Below, in pieces: positions 46,512 through 55,860 of a stretch of DNA of 64,000 bases (position 1 is the first letter of the stretch; the number at the start of each line of letters is the position of its first letter). Under the pieces are notes generated by a model. The model did not search any database. It was given only the letters and a program-made list of their open reading frames with translations, and was not told the origin of the DNA. The stretch spans positions 1-64,000 of the forward strand of contig NZ_JACJQG010000048.1 in NCBI RefSeq assembly GCF_014696435.1, written 5' to 3'. The position numbers and the translations under genes were made by a program. This DNA comes from Calothrix anomala FACHB-343. GTDB lineage: Bacteria; Cyanobacteriota; Cyanobacteriia; Cyanobacteriales; Nostocaceae.

Positions 46512-47424
46512 TTACTTGAGCAATGACTGTACGATGACGGGGACTGTTAGTGGTAATTGTGGGAGTTTGGAAACCAGCTTCCACTAAGGCTTGGGCAATA
46601 TCTAAGTTGAAGTACTCATCTAAATAAGGTTCAGTACTTTTCAGTAGCGTCAAAATATAAGGTGGCATTTTCACAAAGGCTTCTGATTGAGGATTCATAT
46701 CCATAATTCCTATATGTCCATCGGGACGCAGTAACCGCCGCGCTTCGGCAAAAATTTGCTTGGTGGGCGACTGGGGTAATTCGTGACAAACTAGAAAAAT
46801 GGAAACTAAATCAAAGGAAGCATCTGGCAATCCTGTGGTTTCGGCTGGTGCATGAACCCAGTTAATATTTGAGTGACGTTGTTGCGATCGATATTCGGCT
46901 ACAGCTAAGAAGTAGGGCGATAAATCTAAACCGGTGAGTTTGGCTTGGGGATACAGTTCTTGGAGAGCAAAGGTACTCATTCCCACACTGCACCCGATAT
47001 CTAAAATATCTTGCGGTGGGTTCGGGATTTGATTTTTCAAGATATTGTGGTAATTTTGGCGCAATTTGACATCACCTTGCGCCTCAGCACCTTGCCAGAT
47101 TTTCGCGTGAACAGCATAAGCCGCAGGTTCTACTTCAAATGCAGCTTGCCAACTCATATTACCGGTTTCATAGGCGTGAAATGAGGTGAGGTAGTAGTCT
47201 GGGTAGGAAAGCTGGGGATTTTCGATTTTAGCTAATTCATTTGTCCAATCAAGGGCTTGGAGTTGTGCTACTTCCTGCGTCCAAGGTACGCCCATTTTCT
47301 CGGCACGTTTAATCATCATCTGTCTGGCGCGGTGCTTGGCTAGGTTGGCTAAAGGCTTAATTGCGAGTACGCCATTTACCAAGCGGGAAGCTAAACCAGG
47401 AGGGTTATTTACAGCAGCAGTCAT
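46504..47424 (-). CDS. Class I SAM-dependent methyltransferase
   Basis: A 306-residue methyltransferase. The SAM-binding motif is DILDIGCSVGMSTFALQELY, with motif II around AKLTGLDLSPYFLAVAEYRS and post I WVHAPAETTGLPDASFDLVS. An N-terminal region of about 100 residues precedes the fold. The substrate is unknown. The 3' end overlaps the PrsW-like gene by 8 bp, giving a two-gene operon whose biochemical link is not obvious. Confidence 0.88.
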   Translation of the reverse strand: MTAAVNNPPGLASRLVNGVLAIKPLANLAKHRARQMMIKRAEKMGVPWTQEVAQLQALDWTNELAKIENPQLSYPDYYLTSFHAYETGNMSWQAAFEVEPAAYAVHAKIWQGAEAQGDVKLRQNYHNILKNQIPNPPQDILDIGCSVGMSTFALQELYPQAKLTGLDLSPYFLAVAEYRSQQRHSNINWVHAPAETTGLPDASFDLVSIFLVCHELPQSPTKQIFAEARRLLRPDGHIGIMDMNPQSEAFVKMPPYILTLLKSTEPYLDEYFNLDIAQALVEAGFQTPTITTNSPRHRTVIAQVSG

Positions 47425-47777
47425 AGGATTAATTTATGCTCAACAGCCTTTTTAACTTATGACATACTTGCTGTGCACCAGTCTAGCAGCAGCTGCAATT
47501 ATATAAATACCTATGGCGACTGTTCAATTAACAACATAATATCTGTCTGAAAACAGGATGAAATATATACATAATTAGGAATGTAAAATTTTGCACTTAT
47601 ACTGATGATTCATGTGTTGCAAAGTTTTTTTTATTTGCGATGACATTAGTAAATATATGAATATTATGCTTGGTAAAATACTCAATATTTAGCAAAATCT
47701 GTTTTATTTAATGTGGCATATATCAATGCCATTTTTATAGAACTAGAAGCTACTTCCTAATAGTTTCAAGGAAAACT
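47425..47777. other. Divergent spacer upstream of mscL and the methyltransferase gene
   Basis: 353 bp, AT-rich, free of repeats. TATATAAATACC near 47500 and TATATACATAATT near 47565 are possible -10-like sequences. No gene. Both promoters should be here. Confidence 0.4.
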
Positions 47778-48209
47778 ATGGTAAGAACAAGAAGAAGAGC
47801 TAGCGGTTTTTTAAAAGATTTTCAAGAATTTGCCCTCAAAGGCAATGTGGTTGATTTAGCGATCGCGGTAATTATCGGTGGTGCTTTTGGCAAAATTGTT
47901 ACATCCTTTGTTGAGGATGTGATCATGCCATTAATTAATCCTTTAGTTGCTGTGGCTGGCAAAGATTGGAGAACAATGACTATTGGATCGGGAATTGCGA
48001 TCGGTAAGTTTCTCGGCTCGATTGTCGATTTTGTAATTATTGCTTTTGTCTTGTTTTTAGCAATTCAAGCTTTACAAAAATTCAAAAGAAAAGAAGAAGT
48101 TGCGGCTGAACCGCCACCACCAGATGCCAACCTGATGGCGCAAGAAAGACTGACTGGGGCATTAGATAGGTTAACAGAGACTTTAGAATCTCGTTATCCG
48201 CAGGTTTAA
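47778..48209 (+). CDS. mscL: Large-conductance mechanosensitive channel MscL
   Basis: A 143-residue two-helix channel that opens under hypo-osmotic shock. The N-terminal helix FLKDFQEFALKGNVVDLAIA with pore helix VIIGGAFGKIVTSFVEDVIM, and the second helix IGKFLGSIVDFVIIAFVLFL, are typical. The C-terminal helical bundle (MAQERLTGALDRLTETLE) is present. A long N-terminal basic stretch (VRTRRRAS) precedes helix 1. A GGGTGGGA/TCCCACCC hairpin follows at 48219-48237. Confidence 0.95.
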   Translation: MVRTRRRASGFLKDFQEFALKGNVVDLAIAVIIGGAFGKIVTSFVEDVIMPLINPLVAVAGKDWRTMTIGSGIAIGKFLGSIVDFVIIAFVLFLAIQALQKFKRKEEVAAEPPPPDANLMAQERLTGALDRLTETLESRYPQV

Positions 48210-48269
48210 AATTGTCAAGGGTGGGATTTTCCCACCCATACAGATGCATATATTGTATTTTTTTAATTG

Positions 48270-49057
48270 TTAAATTGTGTCTGGATCTATATTTAATTCT
48301 CGCAGTTTAGCGGCTAATTTCTCTGCGGTTTCTTCTGGGGTTGGTACTAGCTTTTCATCTGTGGTGAAAAATCGTAATAGTCCCTGATAAATTCCTAAAT
48401 ATAAACCTAGCTTTTGACTCCACAAATGTCCTTGAGGATTTGGTTCTAGGGGTTGATATTGACAATCAACTAAATGAAACCCAGCAAATTCTAAGGTGTA
48501 GGGATCAAACCAAAAATAATCAGGGGTGCGAAAGGTATTTTGATAAATCTTTTTCTTTAAATCTTTGTCGGTATTTGCTGTTGATTCGGAAAGAATTTCG
48601 AGAATAAAGTTAGGATATTTACCGTCTTCTTCCCACAATACCCAGCTTTTACGGGTTTTACGTTCGGTGTCTAGGACAACAAAGAAATCTGGGCCTCGGA
48701 AGTTCTCGGTTTTGAGTTTATTTACAGCAATTTTCAGGTAAATAGACCACGCTGTAGGGGCACGGCACCAGTAAAATTATTGTATGTACCACAAGATTTT
48801 CGATGCCGTGCCCCTACCACAGATGTGGTTCAAATAGGTGAAAACTGCTGTAAGCTGTAATAAATAGTTAGATTTCCTGCGGCGTAGAAATCTGTTCTGT
48901 CTCGCCATAACCATTCCAGACATTTGAAAAGTAGAATTATTTGCTCTAGATGTAAGTCACTTTCAAAGGGAGGTTCATCGCTGTATAAGTCACCTGGAGG
49001 AAGAATAACATCTTCTTGCCTATCTTGAACGGTGTCTAATTCTTTGGCGAGGGACAT
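48270..49057 (-). pseudogene. Uma2-family (DUF820) gene split by a 126-bp MITE
   Basis: The N-terminal part (49057 to about 48851) and the C-terminal part (48722 to 48270) read in the same frame once 128 bp (MITE plus one TA) is removed. The junction then reads NLTIYYSL-NKLKTENFRGPDFF, exactly the pattern of Uma2 proteins. The rest (DTERKTRKSW, EEDGKYPNFILEILSES, YFWFDPYTLEFAGFHLVD) is intact. The rebuilt protein is about 219 residues, a normal family length. With the MITE present the frame hits a stop within the element, so the gene is broken. The insertion looks recent, as no other damage is visible. Confidence 0.9.
48725..48850. mobile_element. 126-bp MITE, copy 2 (inside the Uma2 gene)
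   Basis: Identical over all 126 bp to the reverse complement of 11012-11137. TA flanks lie at 48723-48724 and 48851-48852. Removing one TA and the element restores the host reading frame, which directly demonstrates the target duplication. Confidence 0.93.
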
Positions 49058-49126
49058 GGTGATGGCGTTGCGATTTATGGGTTTATTTTAACGCTGTGAT
49101 GGTGGTGCGATCGCTCATATGTTGTA

Positions 49127-49454
49127 GATGTATCATTTTCTTCTCAATGGCAGAATAGCAAAATGTATTAACCGCGAAGACACGAAGGACACGAAGGAAG
49201 AAAAGAGAGAGAATTTTAGTGCCGGAAGGAGGTATTAGGGAATGAACGAATACAAATTGACTTTGTCATTCCCTATTCCCGATTTCCTATGATGTATCAT
49301 TTTCTTCTCAATGGCAGAATAGCAAAATGTATTAACCGCGAAGACACGAAGGACACGAAGGAAGAAAAGAGAGAGAATTTTAGTGCCGGAAGGAGGTATT
49401 AGGGAATGAACGAATACAAATTGACTTTGTCATTCCCTATTCCCGATTTCCTAT
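49127..49454. repeat. Perfect tandem duplication of 164 bp
   Basis: 49127-49290 and 49291-49454 are identical. The unit holds ACCGCGAAGACACGAAGGAC-type sequence and the end GATTTCCTAT. The second copy ends four bases inside the 3' end of the DUF3352 gene (the stop codon). The identity implies a recent duplication or an assembly effect. Confidence 0.9.
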
Positions 49455-51145
49455 TTTGTGGTTTTTGGTTTGAGTGCTAATAACATTTCTACTTGGCTGA
49501 CAGATTTATCAGGGCTGGTAGCAGTTACACCTAAACCACGAATGGAATTTAAAATTGCGTTGGCTTCTGGTGGTACGGGTTGAAATGCTGCAAAACGATT
49601 AAATATGGTCATGGTTTTGTCCATATCTAAGTAGAAGTATCCACCATTGGGTTTTTGTAGGGAACCTGTGACGGCTTTAAAATTGTCGCTGTTTTCTAGG
49701 GTTTGAGTTTTATTACCAGCGATCGCATCGGCGATGGGACTACCAAGGGCTACAAATACTGTATCTTGATCTAACCATCCATGTGCTAGTAAAGCACCTT
49801 GGGGGGTTTGCCATTCGGTGACTTTTTTACCGCCGATATCTTTTTGCGCAACTGTTAGGGTTTGCTTTTTGATCAGATCGTCGAGTTTGCTGAGGGTGCT
49901 TTCTGCGGTTTTGCGATCGCTTGTGTCAAATAATAACGCGCCGCCAAAACCAACGCTGGCTAAGATTCCTTGATTTGAGGGAATCGCACCAACAGCAAAT
50001 TCTCCATCCATCCAGCCGAGAACTTCTTTATCTAAATCTAAATCGACGGTGGATTTGAGTTGTTGGCGAACTTGGGCGACTGCTTGGTTAAATTCGGGAT
50101 AATCTTTTGACTGTTCGAGTACGGTTGTCCAAGCGCGGCTGATACCTTGTCCGCTAACTAAAGCTAAGGTATCGGCGGGAAATTGTCCGACTATCTTGGC
50201 TGGCGTATTTTGATACTGGAATTTGTTGAGTTGCGGATCTAAATTGGCGATCGCTTTTAGGCGCAAACCTGCATCATCTACACCCACACCCGCCACCATC
50301 GATTTTACCTGCTCTAATTGCTTCAGGGTTTGGGGTGGTAGTTGGGTTCCTTGGGGATTCGCCGCCGCTAACTGTTTTACCATCCCCGCATAGTCTGGGA
50401 TATAAATTTGGGCTAGGGTATTTTTAACATCTACTCCTTTGCTGAGAATGCTATTTGCACCTTCTTTACTCGCAAAAGAAGCCTGACCTTTATAGGTGTC
50501 TATAGCCTGTTCTATAGTTTGTTTTTCTGGCGCTAATACTATTTGGCTATTATTTAAAACTACACTATATGTAGGTTTACTATTTTCTGATTCAGAGGTT
50601 TCTGTAATCTTTTCGCCTTTGTAATCAGTTTCTTGGATTTTAATTCCTTTTTGCGCTTTTAATTTGTTACCAAAATTTAAAGCAGCAATTTTATCTTTAA
50701 TCCCAACTACAAAGAGAACTTTAGGTTCTGATTGTAACTTGCTGGGTTGAGTCGGTGCCCCAGTTGGCGGATTAAATTGTGCGGGTTTAACTGGATTGGG
50801 TGGTAACATCGCCACCATCACCCCACCAACCCAAGGTTTTATATCTTTTTCATAAGAAATATTACTATCTTTAAATACATCTTTGTTGAAAGACTCTAAA
50901 CCTTTATTAAGTAACTGTTGAGCTTCGGGAGTACCAAACTGTTGCAACTTCGCCCAAGCTTGGGGGTCGGTGGTAATGTAAGTAGCCACGATCGCAGAAG
51001 ACGGTACTACTTTAGCACTGCCGAGAGCGCCCGCACCATCGCCAATGGGGCCGCCTTTAAGAAACATATAGGCAGCTATACCCCCTGTGACGACTACAGC
51101 CGCACTGATAACAGGAATTAAAATCTTTGATTTACTTGCAGGCAT
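49451..51145 (-). CDS. DUF3352 domain protein, membrane-anchored
   Basis: A 564-residue protein. An N-terminal transmembrane helix (ILIPVISAAVVVTGGIAAYMF) is followed by a large soluble domain of the DUF3352 family (VVPSSAIVATYITTDPQAWAKLQQF; SKLDDLIKKQTLTVAQKDIG). The function of the family is unknown; members are exported or lumenal and conserved in cyanobacteria. I use the Met of PASKSKILI, which has GAGAGGA before it; a start eight codons upstream is less likely. The last bases lie in the 164-bp tandem duplication. Confidence 0.82.
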   Translation of the reverse strand: MPASKSKILIPVISAAVVVTGGIAAYMFLKGGPIGDGAGALGSAKVVPSSAIVATYITTDPQAWAKLQQFGTPEAQQLLNKGLESFNKDVFKDSNISYEKDIKPWVGGVMVAMLPPNPVKPAQFNPPTGAPTQPSKLQSEPKVLFVVGIKDKIAALNFGNKLKAQKGIKIQETDYKGEKITETSESENSKPTYSVVLNNSQIVLAPEKQTIEQAIDTYKGQASFASKEGANSILSKGVDVKNTLAQIYIPDYAGMVKQLAAANPQGTQLPPQTLKQLEQVKSMVAGVGVDDAGLRLKAIANLDPQLNKFQYQNTPAKIVGQFPADTLALVSGQGISRAWTTVLEQSKDYPEFNQAVAQVRQQLKSTVDLDLDKEVLGWMDGEFAVGAIPSNQGILASVGFGGALLFDTSDRKTAESTLSKLDDLIKKQTLTVAQKDIGGKKVTEWQTPQGALLAHGWLDQDTVFVALGSPIADAIAGNKTQTLENSDNFKAVTGSLQKPNGGYFYLDMDKTMTIFNRFAAFQPVPPEANAILNSIRGLGVTATSPDKSVSQVEMLLALKPKTTK

Positions 51146-51765
51146 TGTAATTATCCTCTCTTCCTTCAATCGTGCTGAAGGCTTGTAAAAACGTCATTGT
51201 AGAGTTTTTGGAAGTATTTATAAGTTTTACTAGCTTGGCGGTATTCACTGACAAAGTTAGTATTACGATACACCAACAGTTTTAAACCATTCCTAGAATT
51301 ACTACAACAGAATGAGAACTAAATCCGTAAATAGTATATTGTTCCACTTAAAAAATCTACTGCTAGTATTTAGCAAACTGTCCTAAGCTATAAAAATACT
51401 TGGGAGCATTTGTACTTAAATGGCATTAAGCAAGAAGAGACTCTTGTGCTGATGTCAACAAAGTGCAGGTTATCAGCTTACATCAGGGCAAGCAAATGTG
51501 GGAGAGGGATGGGAATAGGGCATGGGGCATGGGGCATGGGGCATGGGGAAGAAATAACCAATGCTGCATATCCGATGTCTAAAGCGGTGGGACGAGAACT
51601 ACCCACAAGGAGATGAAGTTTTTCACCGCTTTTAATCGATTCCGATGCTCAAACCCTAAAGGATAATCCTTCCACATTGCTGAGTTGATTTGGGAAAGCT
51701 ACCCAATCTCGCTATTTTTCACCACATCCAACAGACTTATCAAGATATAAGGTTAGTAGGCATCA
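51146..51765. other. Divergent spacer with GGGGCAT repeats
   Basis: 620 bp. Repeat units GGGGCATGGGGCATGGGGCA lie at 51518-51550. The rest is AT-rich without repeats. The ORF at 51410-51616 translates repeats in part and is not convincing. Promoters for the DUF3352 and aminopeptidase genes must be here. Confidence 0.5.
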
Positions 51766-54363
51766 ATGTCCAATTTTTATTTCGATACAGAAAATAACGG
51801 TCACAGATCTTTTGAGTTACCAGGCGCAAAACCTCATTACAATCCCGATCGCCCTGGACAAGTAGAGCATATTTTTTTAGATCTAAGTTTGGATATTCCT
51901 AACCAAAGTTATTCTGGCAGTTGCAGCATTCGCTTGTCGCCTATCCGCAATGGAATTGATAGTCTGACTTTGGATGCTGTCAACTTGAATATTCAATCTG
52001 TGCAGGTGGATGAGGTAGAGCAAAAGTTTGACTACGATGGCGAAAAGCTAGTAATCAAGCTGGCAACGCCGACTGAGGTGGGTAAGCGATTATTAATTGC
52101 GATCGCCTATTCTGTAGAAAAACCCCAACGCGGTATCTACTTTATTCAACCAGACAAACACTACCCCAACAAGCCTACCCAAGTCTGGACACAAGGAGAA
52201 GACGAAGATTCTCGTTTTTGGTTTCCCTGCTTCGACTATCCCGGACAACTTTCAACCTCAGAAATTCGCGTCCGCGTTCCTAAACATTTAATAGCGATTT
52301 CTAACGGCGAACTCATAGAAACCAAGGATGATGATAAGTATAAAATTTACCATTGGTCGCAGCAAGAAATCCATCCTACCTATTTAATGACATTAGCCAT
52401 TGGTGACTTTGCCGAAATTCGCGATGAATGGCAAGGTAAACCCGTCACCTATTATGTAGAAAAGGGTAGAGAAGCAGATGCGAAACGCAGCATGGGCAAA
52501 ACTCCCCGCATGATCGAATTTTTAAGTGAAAAGTATGGTTATAAATATGCTTTTCCGAAATATGCGCAGGTTTGCGTCGATGATTTTATTTTCGGCGGGA
52601 TGGAGAATACTTCTACAACCTTATTAACCGATCGCTGTTTAATAGATGAACGCGCTGCATTAGATAATCGCAACACCGAAAGCTTAGTAGTTCACGAATT
52701 AGCACACCAATGGTTTGGCGATTTACTAGTAATTAAACATTGGTCACATGCTTGGATTAAAGAAGGAATGGCTTCTTATTCTGAGGTAATGTGGACAGAA
52801 AAAGAATATGGTAGTCAAGAAGCAGCATATTATCGCTTATTAGAAGCGCGGAGTTACATTAGTGAAGATAGCGGACGTTATCGCCGACCAATGGTAACTC
52901 ACGTTTATCGCGAAGCAATTGAACTTTATGACCGCCATATTTATGAAAAAGGTTCTTGTGTTTATCACATGATTCGGGCGGAATTAGGAGAAGAATTGTT
53001 TTGGTCTGCTATTCATACTTTTGTCCAAGATAATGCTCATAAAACTGTCGAAACAGTAGACTTATTAAGAGCAATTGAAAAAGCCACCGGCAGAAATTTA
53101 GCCTTCCTCTTTGACCAATATGTTTATCGTGGCGGTCATCCTGATTTTAAAGTTGCTTACTCTTGGGATGGCGATGCAAATTTAGCGAAAGTGACAGTAA
53201 CTCAAACCCAAGCCAAAAATAATCAAAGTAAAGAGTTATTTGACTTAAAAATTCCCATTGGCTTTGGTTATAGCGAAGCGGGTACATCTCCCCAAATCAA
53301 AACCTTTACAGTTAGGGTAAACGAACGGGAACAAAGTTTTTATTTCCCCCTCGAAACCAAACCCCAATTTATTAGCTTTGATGTCGGAAATAATTACCTC
53401 AAAACTGTTACTTTAGAATATCCAATTCCCGAATTAAAAGCTCAATTAGAATTCGATCCCGATCCACTTTCGCGGATTTATGCGGCTGAAGCCTTAGCCA
53501 AAAAAGGCGGTTTAGAAGCCACAAAAGCTTTATCTGCGGCGTTAAAAAATGATGGATTTTGGGGTGTGCGGGTTGAAGTCGCCAAACAATTAGCCGAAAT
53601 TAAATTGGATCAAGCCTTTGATGGGTTAGTCGTTGGGTTGGAAGATAAAAGTCCTTATGTACGCCGCGCTGTAGTTGATGCGCTAGCAAAAACCAAAACT
53701 GCGGAAAGCTATAAGGCTATCAAAGGCTTAGTTCAAGATGGCGATCGCAGTTACTATGTAGAATCAGCAGCTTGTCGCGCAATTGGCGCGATCGCATCTG
53801 CTAACCTAGACGAAAAACCCAGAGAAGAAAAAGTCCTGAAACTGCTGAAATCGGTTTTAGAAGAAAGACAAGGCTGGAATGAAGTAGTTCGCAGTGGCGC
53901 GATCGCAGGTTTAGCCGAACTCAAAACCTCAGAAGCAGCCTTAAACTTGCTCTTAGAATACACCAAACCCGGCGTCCCCCAAGCCTTACGCCTCGCCACC
54001 ATCCGCGCCTTAGGCAAAATCTCTGTCGGGCAAAATCCCGTCAATTTAGAACGGATTTTAGAAAGATTAGGCGAACTAGCTAAAGAAAGCTTCTTCTTAA
54101 CCCAAGTAGCAGTAGTTATCGCCTTAGGACAAATGGAGACACCTAAAGCGATTGGGATATTGCGATCGCTTGCCGATCAAACCCCAGATGGGCGAGTGCG
54201 GCGCTATGCTGATGAAGAGATTACGCGAGTCCAAGGTAATATTGGTACAGAAAATGCGCTGCGGAATTTGCGTGAAGAACTCGATCAAGTCAAGCAACAA
54301 AATCAGGAATTGCGCAGCCGCTTAGAAAATTTAGAAGCTAAATCTAAGAGTTCTGCATCGTAA
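51766..54363 (+). CDS. pepN: M1-family zinc aminopeptidase with C-terminal HEAT repeats
   Basis: An 865-residue metallopeptidase. The exopeptidase motif is GGMENTS, zinc site HELAH (H310, E311, H314) and E333 in IKEGMASYSEV. The N-terminal beta domain has WTQGEDEDSRFWFPCFDYP. After about residue 570 come HEAT-like repeats (DKSPYVRRAVVDALAKTKT) to about 840, then a coiled-coil end (EELDQVKQQNQELRSRLENL). It removes N-terminal amino acids in the cytoplasm. Length and architecture match the cyanobacterial PepN-like form with HEAT repeats. It has no signal peptide. Confidence 0.93.
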   Translation: MSNFYFDTENNGHRSFELPGAKPHYNPDRPGQVEHIFLDLSLDIPNQSYSGSCSIRLSPIRNGIDSLTLDAVNLNIQSVQVDEVEQKFDYDGEKLVIKLATPTEVGKRLLIAIAYSVEKPQRGIYFIQPDKHYPNKPTQVWTQGEDEDSRFWFPCFDYPGQLSTSEIRVRVPKHLIAISNGELIETKDDDKYKIYHWSQQEIHPTYLMTLAIGDFAEIRDEWQGKPVTYYVEKGREADAKRSMGKTPRMIEFLSEKYGYKYAFPKYAQVCVDDFIFGGMENTSTTLLTDRCLIDERAALDNRNTESLVVHELAHQWFGDLLVIKHWSHAWIKEGMASYSEVMWTEKEYGSQEAAYYRLLEARSYISEDSGRYRRPMVTHVYREAIELYDRHIYEKGSCVYHMIRAELGEELFWSAIHTFVQDNAHKTVETVDLLRAIEKATGRNLAFLFDQYVYRGGHPDFKVAYSWDGDANLAKVTVTQTQAKNNQSKELFDLKIPIGFGYSEAGTSPQIKTFTVRVNEREQSFYFPLETKPQFISFDVGNNYLKTVTLEYPIPELKAQLEFDPDPLSRIYAAEALAKKGGLEATKALSAALKNDGFWGVRVEVAKQLAEIKLDQAFDGLVVGLEDKSPYVRRAVVDALAKTKTAESYKAIKGLVQDGDRSYYVESAACRAIGAIASANLDEKPREEKVLKLLKSVLEERQGWNEVVRSGAIAGLAELKTSEAALNLLLEYTKPGVPQALRLATIRALGKISVGQNPVNLERILERLGELAKESFFLTQVAVVIALGQMETPKAIGILRSLADQTPDGRVRRYADEEITRVQGNIGTENALRNLREELDQVKQQNQELRSRLENLEAKSKSSAS

Positions 54364-54464
54364 TTAAATCTGCACAATTCATCAATTAAACACATAGGGG
54401 TACAACATTGTTGTGCCCTTATAATTATCTGTACCTCCCCAAGTTGTAATCTGCTGTAATAGTT

Positions 54465-54695
54465 ATGCAAAACCTCACCAGAATTACCCGCAATCCAGAA
54501 GTCATGGGTGGTAAACCTTGTATTCGAGGGATGCGTGTCACCGTTGGTGCGATCGTTGGTTTAATGGCTTCAGGACATACCCCCAGTGATATCCTCGCAG
54601 CATATCCCTACTTAGAAGAAGCAGATATATATGAAGCACTTGCATATGCTGCTTGGCGGTCTGAAGAAATTGAAGTTCCCCTGAAAAGTGCATGA
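54465..54695 (+). CDS. DUF433 protein (antitoxin-like)
   Basis: A 76-residue protein. GGKPCIRGMRVTVGAIVGLM and LEEADIYEALAYAAWR are the DUF433 signature, a winged-helix fold often found as the antitoxin beside DUF5615 toxins. It overlaps the next gene by four bases (ATGA), the usual layout of the pair. It probably binds DNA and its partner. Confidence 0.88.
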   Translation: MQNLTRITRNPEVMGGKPCIRGMRVTVGAIVGLMASGHTPSDILAAYPYLEEADIYEALAYAAWRSEEIEVPLKSA

Positions 54696-55060
54696 AAATA
54701 TTGATTGATATGAACCTTTCCCCTGATTGGGTAAGGGTTTTTGAGAAATACGATATTGAAGCTGTTCACTGGTCTAATGTCGGGGACTCTCGTGAAAAAG
54801 ATACGGTAATTATGGAATGGGCGAGAATCAGAGGATACATTATCTTTACCCATGATTTAGATTTTGGTTCTCTGTTAGCAGCAACAGGAGTCGGTACACC
54901 AAGTGTGATTCAAGTACGGACTCAAGATATTTTACCTACGAGTATGGAAAATCTGATAATTTCTGCCTTACGCCAGTTTGAATCTGAATTAAATAATGGT
55001 GCTTTAGTTACCGTTGACCAAGCCCAATCTAGGGTAAGGATTTTACCAATCAGACGTTGA
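54692..55060 (+). CDS. DUF5615 (PIN-like) protein, putative toxin
   Basis: A 122-residue PIN-like protein of the Mut7-C/DUF5615 type. The first acidic residue is in KILIDMNLSP; FTHDLDFGSLLAATG is the second family hallmark, with two aspartates. These proteins are thought to be RNases that are neutralised by the DUF433 partner. Directly coupled to the upstream gene. Toxicity is inferred from context only. Confidence 0.87.
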   Translation: MKILIDMNLSPDWVRVFEKYDIEAVHWSNVGDSREKDTVIMEWARIRGYIIFTHDLDFGSLLAATGVGTPSVIQVRTQDILPTSMENLIISALRQFESELNNGALVTVDQAQSRVRILPIRR

Positions 55061-55148
55061 TTTATAATGCGTAGTTCCTAATTTATATCTTATGTCTTAA
55101 CCTCTTGATTGTGACATTACTGAACTTAGTCCTTAAGGATTTATAGAA

Positions 55149-55760
55149 ATGGATTTGGACACACAAAGGTTGATGGTTCGGCAGTTTTACGAAGAACAAT
55201 ATGAGAATTTATCTGAAATGGTTTGGTATAGCAAACGCGAGGGCTTCTCTCCACCTTTTGAGAGAATAGCAAGCGTTACAATAGGTGAACTCAGCCCTTT
55301 AGAAGTAGAAATCGAGAGAATCAACCAAAATGTTCCTCAATCTGTTTCTGATGCTTTTGCTCGTCATCTCTGGTATTCTCAGTGGAATTTTGCTTATCTA
55401 TTTCTTGTAAAAGTTCCCATTAATGAACAAAGTTTCTTTTTTTTATTTCACTTAGGCATCAGTGATGATGCTTGGGATAACGATACTAGCTTAGTTGAAA
55501 TTTTCAACGAACAAGGTGAGTTTGTTGATGCAACAGATTCTACATTTTACCAAGTCCTGAGCATGAAGTGGAACGAAAAACCGTTTACTCATGAAGACTG
55601 TAGAGATGGTAAGACAAACGAGCCTCCTCCTCCTTGGTCTGGAGATGATCCCAATGCCGTGTACTATAGCGAACCTTTATGGACGGAAGAAATGCTGATA
55701 CGGGAGGGTGCGAAGGTTGAAGAGAAAGAGACACTTACCCGCTACGTTGGGCGTTGGTAA
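55149..55760 (+). CDS. Hypothetical protein, 203 residues
   Basis: I do not recognise this protein. It is acidic and aromatic-rich (PFERIASVTIGELSPLEVEI, HLWYSQWNFAYLFLVKVPIN). It has no signal peptide, membrane segment or nucleotide-binding motif. AT content and codon use match the neighbours. It lies 90 bp after the DUF433/DUF5615 pair on the same strand and before a repeat array; a link to the toxin pair is possible but unsupported. The ribosome site is weak. Confidence 0.55.
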   Translation: MDLDTQRLMVRQFYEEQYENLSEMVWYSKREGFSPPFERIASVTIGELSPLEVEIERINQNVPQSVSDAFARHLWYSQWNFAYLFLVKVPINEQSFFFLFHLGISDDAWDNDTSLVEIFNEQGEFVDATDSTFYQVLSMKWNEKPFTHEDCRDGKTNEPPPPWSGDDPNAVYYSEPLWTEEMLIREGAKVEEKETLTRYVGRW

Positions 55761-55860
55761 ATTAACATAATTTATTTTTTAGAGTTCCCTAACCTGTCAG
55801 TATTCTCAAACTACAGTTTGCTTTCTCATCAAGCGATTTGTTTACTCAATAGTAGAATTT

